Assembly: GCF_014648175.1 (NCBI RefSeq)
Contig: NZ_BMQP01000037.1
Coordinates: forward strand, 1-64,000
Length of the DNA stretch: 64,000 nt
Reading direction: 5' to 3'
Origin: Planobispora rosea
GTDB lineage: Bacteria > Actinomycetota > Actinomycetes > Streptosporangiales > Streptosporangiaceae
The notes under the pieces were generated by a model. The model was not told where the DNA came from. It ran no database searches and worked only from the letters and a program-made list of their open reading frames with translations. Positions 1 through 8,538 of the stretch are shown here, one piece after another. A program made the position numbers and the translations under genes. The stretch's first letter is position 1. Each line of letters starts with the position of its first letter.

Positions 1-18
1 AAGATCCACCCGCGGCAC

Positions 19-450
19 CTACCTCGTCGAGCTTTTTACACCGCCCCGAGGACGCCACCCATGGACCGCACCGAAGGAGGGAGCGGTGAACGTGGCGAAC
101 ACGCGTGGATGTTCACTCACGTCCTCCGGAACGCCCTTACCGCCACGGAGGCCGGAGATGATCAGGTGATAGGTGTCGTCTCGATAAGTGGCCGAGCAGG
201 ACGGGCAACGGGACGCACGCCGGTTGCCGCATGCGGTCAGCAGAAATCCGGTGGGTTCGTCGGCGGTCCGGTAGACGTCCAGGACCTCACCCGTTCCGGC
301 GTCCACGGTCAGGCGTTCCCCGTGGAGCCGGACGGGCTGAGCACAGCCGCCAGTCGCATACACCATGCGTTGCCACCGGGCGAAGTCCGGCATGGCTGCA
401 CGCTGTACGGCGGCCAGGATGTCAGGCGAGAACGGCGGGACATCGCTCAC
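19..450 (-). pseudogene. Truncated RepSA-like replication initiator of an integrative element
   Basis: The 143-codon reading frame matches the N-terminal part of actinomycete Rep proteins (pSAM2 RepSA type): it carries the run ACGNRRASRCPSCSATYRDD, a Cys-rich zinc-finger-like segment, followed by a stretch ending in TFTAPSFGAVH, which is the usual beginning of the initiator core. Family members are about 450 residues, but here the frame ends in a stop after an unrelated tail (GWRPRGGVKSSTR), so the gene is truncated or frameshifted about 60 bases from the window edge. I place the start at a GTG at 450 because GGGAGGG lies 8 bases upstream and the GTG overlaps the stop of the preceding small ORF (GTGA), indicating coupled translation. 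It would have driven rolling-circle-type replication of the excised element. Whether the frame resumes to the left of the window cannot be seen. Confidence 0.65.
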
Positions 451-638
451 GCGGCATCCCTCCCGCTCTCGGCGGGGACGGACGGAGCGGCATCGGCCCG
501 CTGGTGAGAGAACTCGATGCCGTAGATGGCAGCGATACGCCGCCACTTCTCGGGCGAACGCTCAGGAGCCTGAGCGATCATGCGCTTAGTCCACTCCTCG
601 ATAAGCGCGGCTTGCGGTACCGGTCCTTTGGGTACCAA
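447..638 (-). CDS. Small protein translationally coupled to rep (element gene)
   Basis: A 63-residue protein starting with TTG at 638; AAGGAG lies 5-6 bases upstream, which is why I chose this start. Its stop overlaps the GTG of the downstream rep fragment by 3 bases. It is basic in the middle (EWTKRMIAQAPERSPEKWRRIAA) and Ser/Ala rich at the end, with no membrane segment. Small genes of unknown function in this position are common just upstream of rep in actinomycete integrative and conjugative elements; the sequence does not show a recognisable excisionase helix-turn-helix. Function unknown. Confidence rests on the ribosome site and the coupling. Confidence 0.5.
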   Translation of the reverse strand: MVPKGPVPQAALIEEWTKRMIAQAPERSPEKWRRIAAIYGIEFSHQRADAAPSVPAESGRDAA

Positions 639-639
639 T

Positions 640-1102
640 TCACTCCTTTCCTCGCAGGGAAAGCCGCCGCCTGTACCGGGAAAAGGGTGAGCGCCATCGC
701 CGGATATGCCGGAACGGCATACCCGCTCTTGCGGTGGTGTCTCTTTCAGCGAGAGCGTGGAGTGTTAGGTTTTGCGCGACGGTTTAGCCAGGTGAGCACT
801 GCCGTGGTGTGGGCCTACCGCTGGCCGGGTCCCCCCAGCGGAACGGCTTGTCATCGTTTTATTGCCCGGTGGCGCTCTGTGCTCGATCTGTCGCGGCTGG
901 TGTCTCGCTGCTTCCCGAACTACGGGGCTCTTTTCGTACTCACATTTTTACCACTCGAAAGATGAATTCATGCAGACCAAGGTTCCGCGCAGTCCATTAA
1001 CCGTGAGTCCCCGTGAGAGTCCCTAGACGTCCACCGGCGTCCGGTTGCGTCCCATGGCGTCCGACTGCATGCGGCTGCACCTGATCGTTTGAGGGCATAA
1101 GT
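640..1102. other. Gene-poor region inside the integrative element
   Basis: About 460 bases between the rep/small-ORF unit and the integrase terminator. I find no reading frame with a convincing ribosome site on either strand. It is AT-richer than the flanks (for example around 845-865 and 930-975), as expected for the promoter of the rep unit and possibly an origin or excision region. No clear direct-repeat iterons were seen. Confidence 0.4.
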
Positions 1103-1142
1103 AAGGGAGCTGGCACCTTTCGGTAAGGCAGTCAGCTCCCTT
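1103..1142 (-). terminator. Probable integrase terminator
   Basis: A perfect 10-bp inverted repeat (AAGGGAGCTG at 1103-1112, CAGCTCCCTT at 1133-1142) with a 20-base loop lies 30 bases beyond the integrase stop on the minus strand. The position and symmetry fit an intrinsic terminator; there is no strong T-run, which is usual in actinomycetes. Confidence 0.5.
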
Positions 1143-1171
1143 GATCGACGAGGACGTCTCAGGACGTCCGG

Positions 1172-2708
1172 TCAGTCTTCCCGCCAGACCGGCTCCAGCA
1201 GATCGGGGTTGAAGGGTTTGTAGCCCCCGCCCGCCGGATGGACGATCACGGCGAGCAGCTCTTCCCGGATGTGTGCTCGCTTCTGCGACAGAGCCAGACC
1301 GCCTTCTTCTTCGGGCAGGTCCCAACGACGGCGGAGTTCGGTGATGTCGATCGCCGAGCTTGCGCGCTGACGCTCGACCGAGGCGGCATGCCTGTGCTTC
1401 TCCGCACGGAGCCGACTGATCGTCTTCTCAAGCCGGGGAAGAGCGCTGAAGAAGAACTCGTTGCTGACTTCCTCACTCTCCCACTTCGCCGTCAGAGCAT
1501 CGCGGCGCTTTATGGCGGCGGACAACTCGTCTTCTTTGTCCCAGGAGGAATCTTGCTCAGGGGCGTTGAAGACCGCCCTTGCTTCCATGAAGTTCAGGAC
1601 GAGTTGAGAGATCGCGAAGTCCACCAGGTCGCCGCGCCGACTGACACCACCGCACCCGCCCGCGCCTTTCGACTGGCACTGATAGAGGTGATAGTCCTTG
1701 CCTTTCGGCTTTGACGCCCGCAGTCGCTTGTTGCAGATCTTGCCGTTGGGCATGAGCCGTCCACACCGGAGGAACCCGGTAAGGAGATAGGTGTGCTCCC
1801 GCCAATCCTGCGAGAGAGGGCCGGAGACAGCCCCGTCGCTGCCCACTTGGTGGCCTTTCCTGCTATCGATGATCGATTGCACGGCGAGCCACTCTTCCGG
1901 GGTGAGAATCGGAGTCCACTGGCCGACGACGGGGTTGCCCTCCGCGTCCCGTACGAAGTCCCCGTTGAGCCGACGCCAGCCGCACAACCGGGGAGCGGCC
2001 AGCATGGTCCTCAAGGTCTGTACTCGCCAGGGATTGCCCCGAGGGGTCAGCACGCCCGCCTTCTGCCACTCCGTCACGATCGAGTTCAGGGAACGACCAG
2101 CGATGAAGTCGCGCGGCCTTCTGGATGAGCGGAGCTTCGGCAGGGTCGAGGGTCAGGCGATCGGCCTTCCAGCCGAACGGACGCACCCCGCCCACCGGCT
2201 TGCCCTGCATGGCCCGCGCCTGATGCGAACGGCGCATGCGGCGCTGGATCTTCCGGGCCTCCATCTTGGAGATGACCACGCCGAACATGCCCATGCTCTC
2301 TACGTCCTCGCTGTAGAGGTTCTTGACGCTCTTGGAGTCGGCGAAGACGAAGCCATCGTTGTAGGTGAACGCGTCAACGAAGCGTTCGTAGTCACCCGAA
2401 CGCCGGGCAAGGCGGTCATCGGCCACGACCACCACACCGCGAATCGGCGTGCCGTCGGGGAGCTGGCCCTTGCGCAGGGCTACGAGCATCGCTTCGAAGC
2501 CGTCGCGGACGACATCGGCCTTCGAGGCGGACTTGTCGTTGTCGGTGAACTGATGCACAACAGTCCATCCGCAACGGGCAGCCGTCTCGTGGTTCACGAT
2601 GTGCTGGTCCTTCACACCGTGTTCGTCCTTCTTGGTGTCCGCCGAGATGCGAGCGTATGAGACCACCGGGATCGGGGAGTCTGGCCCCAGCGCGACCAAG
2701 CGTGGCAT
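1172..2708 (-). pseudogene. Large serine recombinase (integrase), frameshifted
   Basis: The protein begins MPRLVALGPDSP at 2708, with AAGGAGG four bases upstream. The N-terminal resolvase domain is clear: the catalytic Ser is in YARIS near residue 22, followed by DKSASKADVVRDGFEAML and DDRLARRSGDYERF. After about 200 residues the reading frame changes: the sequence AARDFIAGRSLNSIVTEWQK expected for the recombinase domain is split, the first half ending in one frame and DFIAGRSLNS resuming in another at about 2110-2113. The remaining 300 residues contain the recombinase domain, a zinc-ribbon (CGRLMPNGKICN ... CQSKGAGGC) and a long coiled coil (about 1250-1450). A one-base gain or two-base loss explains the break. 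As sequenced the integrase should be inactive. It is transcribed away from the attachment junction at 2744, as is usual for attP-linked integrases. Confidence 0.85.
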
Positions 2709-2765
2709 GACGCCTCCTTGAGAACCTCGCCTCAAGGAATGTTCTACATGTAGTCCAGGATCGGG
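2709..2765. other. Probable attachment-site junction (att) of the integrative element
   Basis: The integrase start lies 36 bases from the point where the 5'-nucleotidase reading frame abruptly stops (TAG at 2744-2746, just after the residues ILDYM). Loss of the normal C-terminal half of the nucleotidase exactly beside an integrase gene is most simply explained by site-specific integration at this place. The exact crossover dinucleotide cannot be fixed without the other end of the element, which lies left of the window. Confidence 0.55.
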
Positions 2766-3895
2766 GTGTCCTTGTACGGGGACTCCGCCGCCGACAGCTG
2801 CTCCCTGGACTGGGCGACGACCGTGTTGACGTACTTGACCGTCGTGTCGTGCTGCTCCTTCATGAGCGAGACGATCTTCGGGTCCTCGGCCACGGTGTTG
2901 GTGTTCAGTGTGGTGGAGGACTTGCCGACGACGGTCCACTCACCGCGCTTCTTGGCGAGCTGGAAGTCCAGCACGCTCAGCCGCTGGCCCCACCGGCCGG
3001 GCTCGGTCAGCAGGACCTGCCGGCCGGTGGCCTTGTTGGTGACGAACTTCTGCGGCACGTCGTTGTGCGCGTGCCCGAACAGCACGGCGTCCACGCCCGG
3101 GACCTGCTCGGCGACCATGGCCGAGGCGTTCTCGACCGGCAGGTCGCCGCCGTAGGACGACATTCCGTTGTCGCCCGCGTGAGCGGTGACCACGACGACG
3201 TCGGCGCCGAGGCCGCGGATGACCGGAACCCACTTCTTGGCGCTCTGCACCAGGCCGGTGAAGCGCAGCCTGCCCTCGACGTTGGCCTTGTCCCAGATCG
3301 CCACGCCCGGGTTGGTCAGGCCGAGCACGCCGACCTTGATCGGCTTCTCGCCCCTGGCCTTCATCGTCTTGATGACGAACGGCCGGTAGGCGGGCAGGCC
3401 GGACCTGGCGTGGACGGCGTTGGCGCCGAGTACCGGGGCCTTCATCTGCTTGACCCAGGTGGCCAGAAGCGGCAGGCCGTAGTTGAACTCGTGGTTGCCC
3501 AGCGTCACCGCGTCATAGCCGATGGCGTTCATCGCACGGGCCATCGGGTGGAGCTTCCCGGTCTCGTTCACCGGCTCGATCTTGGCGTAGTAGTACGCCA
3601 GCGGCGTGCCCTGGATGGTGTCGCCGGAGTCGAACAGCAGGGTGCGGTCCGCGCCGCGCTCGGCCCGGATCTTGTCGACGAGCGTCGAGACCTTGGCCAG
3701 GCCGACGTGGTTGCCCCGGCTGTCGGTGAACTCGGCGTTCTTGAAGTAGTCCCAGTTGAGGGTGTTGCCGTGCAGGTCGGAGGTGCCCATGACGGTGACG
3801 GTCACGGGCGTGTCGGGGGACGCCGATGCGGTCGCGGGGACGGCCAGGGCCGCCACCGTGACCGCGCCGACGAGAGCGAGCTTCCTGGTGTGCAT
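2744..3895 (-). pseudogene. Secreted 5'-nucleotidase / metallophosphatase, C-terminally truncated
   Basis: The 383-residue product has a signal peptide (MHTRKLALVGAVTVAALAVP, cleavage near ATASAS) and a complete calcineurin-like metallophosphatase domain with the metal-ligand motifs GTSDLHGN, FDSGDTIQG, LGNHEFNYG, VTAHAG and FGHAHND. Members of this family (UshA/YfkN type) hydrolyse extracellular nucleotides and are usually 550-700 residues because a C-terminal substrate-binding domain (5_nucleotid_C) follows. Here translation stops right after TPILDYM, where that domain should begin, at the junction with the integrative element. The missing half is predicted to lie at the far end of the element, outside the window. 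Some catalytic activity might remain, but nucleotide recognition would be lost. The start ATG at 3895 has no good ribosome site; a start inside the signal region is not plausible. Confidence 0.8.
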
Positions 3896-3998
3896 GTGAC
3901 CGGAGGGTAACGTGCACAGATTGCTGCCCGCTTACGACACCCTTACTGCTCATTGGGGCTTTGATCCCCGGTGGGAGATTCCGGATGGATCACCGGGA

Positions 3999-4868
3999 TC
4001 AGGCGCCGCCGTTGATGGCCCCGGTCTTGAGTGAGCCCTCCGCGATCTCCCACTTCTTCAGCAGCCCGTCGTAGGTGCCGTCCTCGAACAGCTCGTACAG
4101 GGCCTGCTGGACGGCCTTCTTCAGGGTGCCCTTGCCCTTGCCGATCGCGATGCCGTACGGCGCCGCCTCGATCTGCGGCCCGGAGATGCGCAGCGAGGAG
4201 TTCTCCTGCACGGCCAGCGACCCCGGCGGGAAGTCGTCGAGGTAGGCGTCGGCCTTGCCGGCGAGCACCGTCTTCTTGGAGTCGGACAGAGCCGGGACCG
4301 TCACCACCGTCATCTTCCTGCTCGCGGGGCAGCGCTCGTTCTGGGCCGCGGCGAGATCGACGTAGATGGTGCCGGCCGGGACGGCGACCCGCTGCCCGCA
4401 CAGCGCGGCGACGCCCTCGTCGTCCGTCTTCCCGCGCACCACGATGACGGAGCCGACGTTGAGGTAGTCGACGAAGTCGACCCGCTGCTGCCGCTCGGCG
4501 GTGTCGGTGATGGACGACATGGCGGCGTCGATCTCACCGGACTCCGCCTTGCCGAGCAGGTCACCCCAGGAGGTCTGCCGCATCTCCAGCTCCAGCCCGA
4601 GCTTGGCGGCGATGGCGGTGGCCAGGTCGACGTCGAACCCGGTCTGCTCGCCGTTCTCGACGAACTCCATGGGCGCGTACGACAGGTCGGAGCCGACCAC
4701 CAGGACTCCCGACCGCAGGATGTCGTCGGGCAGGTAGGCGCGGGCGGCGGCGGCCTGCGTCGCCGGAGCGCCCGCCGCGCGGGAATCCTCCGGGGCGTCC
4801 GGCTCCGCCGAGCAGCCGGTGACGAGAACGCCGGCGGCGAGAGCCGCGAGCAACGGGGTGATGCGCAT
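3999..4868 (-). CDS. Amino-acid-type ABC transporter substrate-binding lipoprotein
   Basis: A 289-residue lipoprotein: the signal peptide ends in the lipobox LVTGC, so Cys19 would be lipidated and the protein held on the outer face of the membrane. The rest is a family-3 solute-binding domain, seen from GVLVVGSDLSYAPMEFVENG, QTGFDVDLATAIAAKLG, WGDLLGKAESGEIDAAMSSI, and a late YGIAIGKGKGTLKKAVQQAL, typical of proteins that bind polar amino acids or related small ligands. AAGGACA precedes the ATG. No permease or ATPase gene lies nearby, so it is an orphan binding protein. It reads in the same direction as the truncated nucleotidase, 103 bases apart. Confidence 0.85.
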   Translation of the reverse strand: MRITPLLAALAAGVLVTGCSAEPDAPEDSRAAGAPATQAAAARAYLPDDILRSGVLVVGSDLSYAPMEFVENGEQTGFDVDLATAIAAKLGLELEMRQTSWGDLLGKAESGEIDAAMSSITDTAERQQRVDFVDYLNVGSVIVVRGKTDDEGVAALCGQRVAVPAGTIYVDLAAAQNERCPASRKMTVVTVPALSDSKKTVLAGKADAYLDDFPPGSLAVQENSSLRISGPQIEAAPYGIAIGKGKGTLKKAVQQALYELFEDGTYDGLLKKWEIAEGSLKTGAINGGA

Positions 4869-4998
4869 GGGGATGTCCTTGGGTACTCAGAGGGCCTGCC
4901 GGTTCTTCCCTGCGAATCGGCAGTGACTCGCATCACTTGAGCCCTCAGCTTCGCCTTGTACCTGTCGATTCACCGGGCAAGCGATGGAAGAGGCGGCA

Positions 4999-6573
4999 AT
5001 GAGACTCACAATCCGGCATCAGATCCTGTCCCTGGCGGCGGGAGGCTTCGTCATGGTCACGATGGCGGGCCTTATCGGCTATCAAGGTATTTCGCAGCTT
5101 GAGGACACACAGCGCGAGGCGGGCAATGCTGCGGCGGCCCTGGAGGCCGTCGGAACGGCCGACACCGCCCGGGTGGCGTTCCGCGGCGACGTCCTGAACG
5201 CGATCACCACACGTGACAGCGCCGAGCGGCAGAAAGTGCTGGACCTGCTCGGCTCCCACGTGTCGGAGCTGCGCGGCAGCTTCGCGCAGATCGTCCGGCT
5301 CCGGCCGGAGCTGGCCGGTGAGCTGAAGGAGCTCGACGCCGCGACCGATGAGATGATCGCGGCCGGTCAGCGGGTGGTGACCCTGGCCAGCCGGGTGGTC
5401 AGCGACCCGCGGCAGGTCGGCGCGGCCGAGGCGCGGCCCGACTTCGAGAGCCGCTACCGGCGGTTCGACGAGATGCTGCCCGAACTGGAGAAGGCGATCG
5501 CCGACGAGGCCGAGGGGGCCTCCGCGGCGGCCGAGGCCACGGCGTCCGACGCCAAGACCCTCACGCTGGTCACCGCCGGACTGGCCGCGGTGCTGCTGGG
5601 CGGCGCCGCCGTCCTGCTCGCCCGGCGGGTGTCGCGCCGCATCGGCTCGTTCGTGCTGGCCATGAAGGCTCTGGCGGACAAGGACCTGACCGTGCGGGCC
5701 GACATCGGGGGCACCGACGAGCTCGCCGAGCTCGGCAAGAGCCTCGACGAGGTCGTCACCACGGTCCGCGGGGCCATCGGGGAGATCGCCGACAATGCCG
5801 CAGCCCTCATCTCCGCCTCCGCGCGGCTCTCGGACACCAGCCGGGACCTGGCGTCGGGTGCCCAGACGGCGGCCGACCAGGCGGGCAGCGCCTCGTCCAA
5901 CGTTGACCAGGTCTCCGAGAGCGTCAGCTCGACCAGCCAGGCGGCGCAGAGCCTCCAGGCGTCCATCCGGGACATCAACGGCGCCGTCACCGAGGCCGTG
6001 GAGGTCGCGGCAGAGGCGGTCGGCCTGGCCACGACCACCAACCGCACGATCGAGCGGCTGCGGACCTCCAGCGGCGAGGTCGGCGCCGTGGTCAACATGA
6101 TCACTTCGATCGCGCAGCAGACGAACCTGCTGGCGCTCAACGCGACGATCGAGGCCGCCAGAGCCGGTGAGCAGGGCAAGGGCTTCGCCGTCGTCGCCGG
6201 AGAGGTCAAGGACCTCTCCCAGGAGACCGCCTCCGCCACCGAGGACATCGAGAGCAAGGTCGCGGCGATGCGGGGCGACACCGAGAACGCGATCGAGGCG
6301 ATCGGCCGCATCGGCACAGTGATCAACCGCATCGACGAGATCCAGCGCTCCATCGTCGCCGCGATCGAGGTGCAGAGTCAGGCCACCCAGTCCATCGGCG
6401 CAGGCATCGAGGTGGTCTCCCGGTCGTCGAACGACATCACCGGCTCGATCCTGAACGTCGCCGAGGCGACCCGCACCACCCACGACGGGGCCACCAGGAC
6501 CGAGATGGCGGCCACGGAGCTGGCGGAGCTCGCCCACAACCTCAACGCGCTCGCCGAGCGTTTCCAGCGCTGA
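4999..6573 (+). CDS. Methyl-accepting chemotaxis-type receptor
   Basis: A 524-residue membrane receptor. A first membrane segment spans about residues 10-31, an extracytoplasmic four-helix sensor region about 32-185, a second membrane segment about 186-210, then HAMP, then the signalling coiled coil. The hairpin tip is conserved (QTNLLALNATIEAARAGEQG, then GFAVVAGEVKDLS near residues 372-405), so it should be able to bind CheW/CheA. There is no C-terminal CheR-binding pentapeptide. I chose the ATG at 4999 rather than 4984 because GGAAGAGG is 7-8 bases upstream. No other che genes are in the window, so its partners are elsewhere or it serves a non-motility role. It is divergent from the binding-protein gene, 130 bases away. 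Confidence 0.9.
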   Translation: MRLTIRHQILSLAAGGFVMVTMAGLIGYQGISQLEDTQREAGNAAAALEAVGTADTARVAFRGDVLNAITTRDSAERQKVLDLLGSHVSELRGSFAQIVRLRPELAGELKELDAATDEMIAAGQRVVTLASRVVSDPRQVGAAEARPDFESRYRRFDEMLPELEKAIADEAEGASAAAEATASDAKTLTLVTAGLAAVLLGGAAVLLARRVSRRIGSFVLAMKALADKDLTVRADIGGTDELAELGKSLDEVVTTVRGAIGEIADNAAALISASARLSDTSRDLASGAQTAADQAGSASSNVDQVSESVSSTSQAAQSLQASIRDINGAVTEAVEVAAEAVGLATTTNRTIERLRTSSGEVGAVVNMITSIAQQTNLLALNATIEAARAGEQGKGFAVVAGEVKDLSQETASATEDIESKVAAMRGDTENAIEAIGRIGTVINRIDEIQRSIVAAIEVQSQATQSIGAGIEVVSRSSNDITGSILNVAEATRTTHDGATRTEMAATELAELAHNLNALAERFQR

Positions 6574-6586
6574 CGGCCGGGTCCCG

Positions 6587-7228
6587 CTACGGGTCGCGGG
6601 GGCGGACCAGCCCGTGCTCGTAGGCGTGGCGGACGGCCTCGGCGCGGTCGCGCAGGCGGAGCTTGGCGAACAGGCGGTTGATGTGCGTGGAGACCGTGGA
6701 GAGGCCGATGCGCAGGGTGGCGGCGATCTCGGCGTTGGTCAGGCCGCGGCCGATCAGCGCGAGGATCTCGCGTTCGCGGGGCGTGAGGTCGCCCGGCTCG
6801 ATCGGAGTCCCGAGATAGCCCGCCATCACTCGGCCGGTGATCGCCGGGTCGAGGGCGGCCAGGCCGCCCGCCGCCGCCCGGATCACCGTGAACAGCCGCT
6901 CGGGCGGTGACACCTTGAGCAGGAAGCCGCTCACCCCCGCGCGCAGGGCGCCTTCGAGGTTCTCGTCGGTGTCGTAGGTCGTCAGCATGACGATCCGGGG
7001 CGGTTCGGGATCCGCCAGCAGCTCCCGGGCCGCGGCGATCCCGTCCATGCCGGGCATCGCGATGTCGAGGAGCGCCACGTCGGGCCGGAGGCGCCGGGCG
7101 GCCGCCACGGCCTCCCGGCCGTCGGCGGCCTCGCCGACCACCCGCAGGTCCGGCTGGGTGCCGATGACGAGGCGGAGGCCGCGGCGGACCGTCGCCTGGT
7201 CGTCGGCGAGGAGAACGGAGACGGTCAT
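6587..7228 (-). CDS. NarL/LuxR-family response regulator (module 1)
   Basis: A 213-residue response regulator. The receiver domain fills residues 1-120 with the acidic pocket (LLADDQ), the phospho-acceptor Asp in VALLDIAMPGMDG and the conserved Lys in LLKVSPPE. The C-terminal LuxR-type helix-turn-helix (LTPREREILALIGRGLTNAE, then IGLSTVSTHINRLFAKL) binds DNA. Its ATG overlaps the kinase stop by 4 bases (ATGA), so the pair is one operon with coupled translation. A paralogous pair lies at 46286-48324. The target genes are not known; the divergent membrane protein gene at 8539 is the obvious candidate. Confidence 0.92.
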   Translation of the reverse strand: MTVSVLLADDQATVRRGLRLVIGTQPDLRVVGEAADGREAVAAARRLRPDVALLDIAMPGMDGIAAARELLADPEPPRIVMLTTYDTDENLEGALRAGVSGFLLKVSPPERLFTVIRAAAGGLAALDPAITGRVMAGYLGTPIEPGDLTPREREILALIGRGLTNAEIAATLRIGLSTVSTHINRLFAKLRLRDRAEAVRHAYEHGLVRPRDP

Positions 7229-8379
7229 GTGACCACGGTGATCCTTCCGGCGATAGGGAGCGAGACGCTCACGCCGTACCCGCCGCCCGGCCGCGGACCG
7301 GCCGACAGCCGCCCGTGGAACAGCGCCACCCGCTCGCGCATGCCGACCAGGCCGTGGCCCGTCCCGTTCATGCCGGGCACCCGCCCGTCACGGGGGCCCT
7401 CGTCGACGATGTCCAGGCAGAGCATCCGGGACCGGTAGGAGATCCGCACCTCGGACGTGGTGGGCCCGGCGTGCCGGAGCGTGTTGGTGAGCGCCTCCTG
7501 GACGATCCGGTAGGCCGACAGGTTCAGTCCCGCCGGGAGCGGCACCGGGTCGCCTTCGACGGTCAGCCGTACGTCGAGACCCGCCAGGCGCATCTGCTCC
7601 ACCAGCTCGTCCAGGCGGGCCAGGCTCGGCTGCGGGGCGAGCCCGTCCTTGACGGGGCCGGTCCGGAGCAGCCCGACCATGAGACGCAGCTCCTCCACCG
7701 CCTCGCGTCCCGTCTCCTCCACCACGTTCAGCGCCTCGCGCTCGACGGCCTGCTCGGGACGGAGCATCAGCCGCGCCGCGCCCGCCTGCATGACCATCAC
7801 GCTGACGCTGTGCGCGACGACGTCGTGCAGCTCCCGGGCGATCCGGAAGCGCTCCTCGGTCACCGCCTCCCGGGCGAGCAGCTCGCCCCGCTCCTGCGCC
7901 TGGAGGGCGACCTGCCGGTGGTGCCGTACGGCGATGCCCGCGCCGCCCGCGAGAGAGATCATCACCAGCAGGACCGCCACGTCGCCGGGCGTGAGGTCGG
8001 AGGCCGTCACCAGGACGACGACGGCGTACACGGCCGTGAGCGACAAGCCCGCGACGGCCCGCCGGTCCTCCAGCGGGAACACGCTGAGCAGGGTGAACAG
8101 CAGGAGGAGATGGACGTAGAGCTGCCAGGCGGCGAACATGTCGCCGTGGTACGCGGTCAGCGGCGTGTTGATCGACACATAGGCGACCAGTGCGGTGAAC
8201 GGTACCCGCTGCCGGAAGAGCACCAGGACCGCGGCGATCACGACCACCCCGATCCACCACCAGGGACGACCGTACTCACCGGATCCCATGACTCCGTCGA
8301 GCTCCTCGGCGACGCCGAACAGCAGGAAGGCCAGGAAGATCAGCCAGTCGGCGGGGGTGGGCGGCGGACGGCGGCTCAT
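7225..8379 (-). CDS. NarL-type sensor histidine kinase (module 1)
   Basis: A 384-residue kinase of the HisKA_3 type. The N-terminal half has about five or six hydrophobic segments (for example DWLIFLAFLLFGVAEEL, WWWIGVVVIAAVLVLF) with almost no extracellular loops, so it probably senses a membrane or intramembrane signal. The dimerisation helix carries the phospho-His in FRIARELHDVVAHSVSVMVM; the ATPase domain has LSAYRIVQEALTNTLRHA, DIVDEGP and GHGLVGMRERV. I start it at ATG 8379 (MSRRPPPTPADW); longer upstream reading is an unlikely extension. It overlaps the downstream regulator by 4 bases and is divergent from the membrane protein gene at 8539, 159 bases away. Confidence 0.9.
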   Translation of the reverse strand: MSRRPPPTPADWLIFLAFLLFGVAEELDGVMGSGEYGRPWWWIGVVVIAAVLVLFRQRVPFTALVAYVSINTPLTAYHGDMFAAWQLYVHLLLLFTLLSVFPLEDRRAVAGLSLTAVYAVVVLVTASDLTPGDVAVLLVMISLAGGAGIAVRHHRQVALQAQERGELLAREAVTEERFRIARELHDVVAHSVSVMVMQAGAARLMLRPEQAVEREALNVVEETGREAVEELRLMVGLLRTGPVKDGLAPQPSLARLDELVEQMRLAGLDVRLTVEGDPVPLPAGLNLSAYRIVQEALTNTLRHAGPTTSEVRISYRSRMLCLDIVDEGPRDGRVPGMNGTGHGLVGMRERVALFHGRLSAGPRPGGGYGVSVSLPIAGRITVVT

Positions 8380-8525
8380 GAGGCGAGCGTAAGGGGAAGA
8401 TCGTGTCGAGGAATCCGCCTTGCGGGGGATAAGTCCGGTTGAATCGGTCAGCGGGAGGCGGGCATCCCCCGCGAGGCGGACACGGGATCGAAGCGGGCCT
8501 CGACGACGCGGGACGGGTTCCTCCC

Positions 8526-8531
8526 TAGTGT
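8526..8531 (+). promoter_or_regulatory. -10 element for leaderless transcription of the 8539 gene
   Basis: TAGTGT ends 7 bases before the ATG at 8539 and there is no Shine-Dalgarno sequence, so transcription should begin at or next to the start codon. Confidence 0.5.
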
Positions 8532-8538
8532 TCCTGCC

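Noticed and set aside
1238..1714. Plus-strand frame over the integrase
   Set aside because: Shadow of the minus-strand integrase coding sequence.
2849..3910. Plus-strand frame of 353 codons opposite the 5'-nucleotidase
   Set aside because: Antisense shadow; composition rich in G, V, A, R and H with no domain.
4945..6537. Long minus-strand frame (530 codons) opposite the chemoreceptor gene
   Set aside because: It is the antisense of a clear receptor gene and has the Gly/Arg/Asp-rich composition of GC-rich shadow frames.
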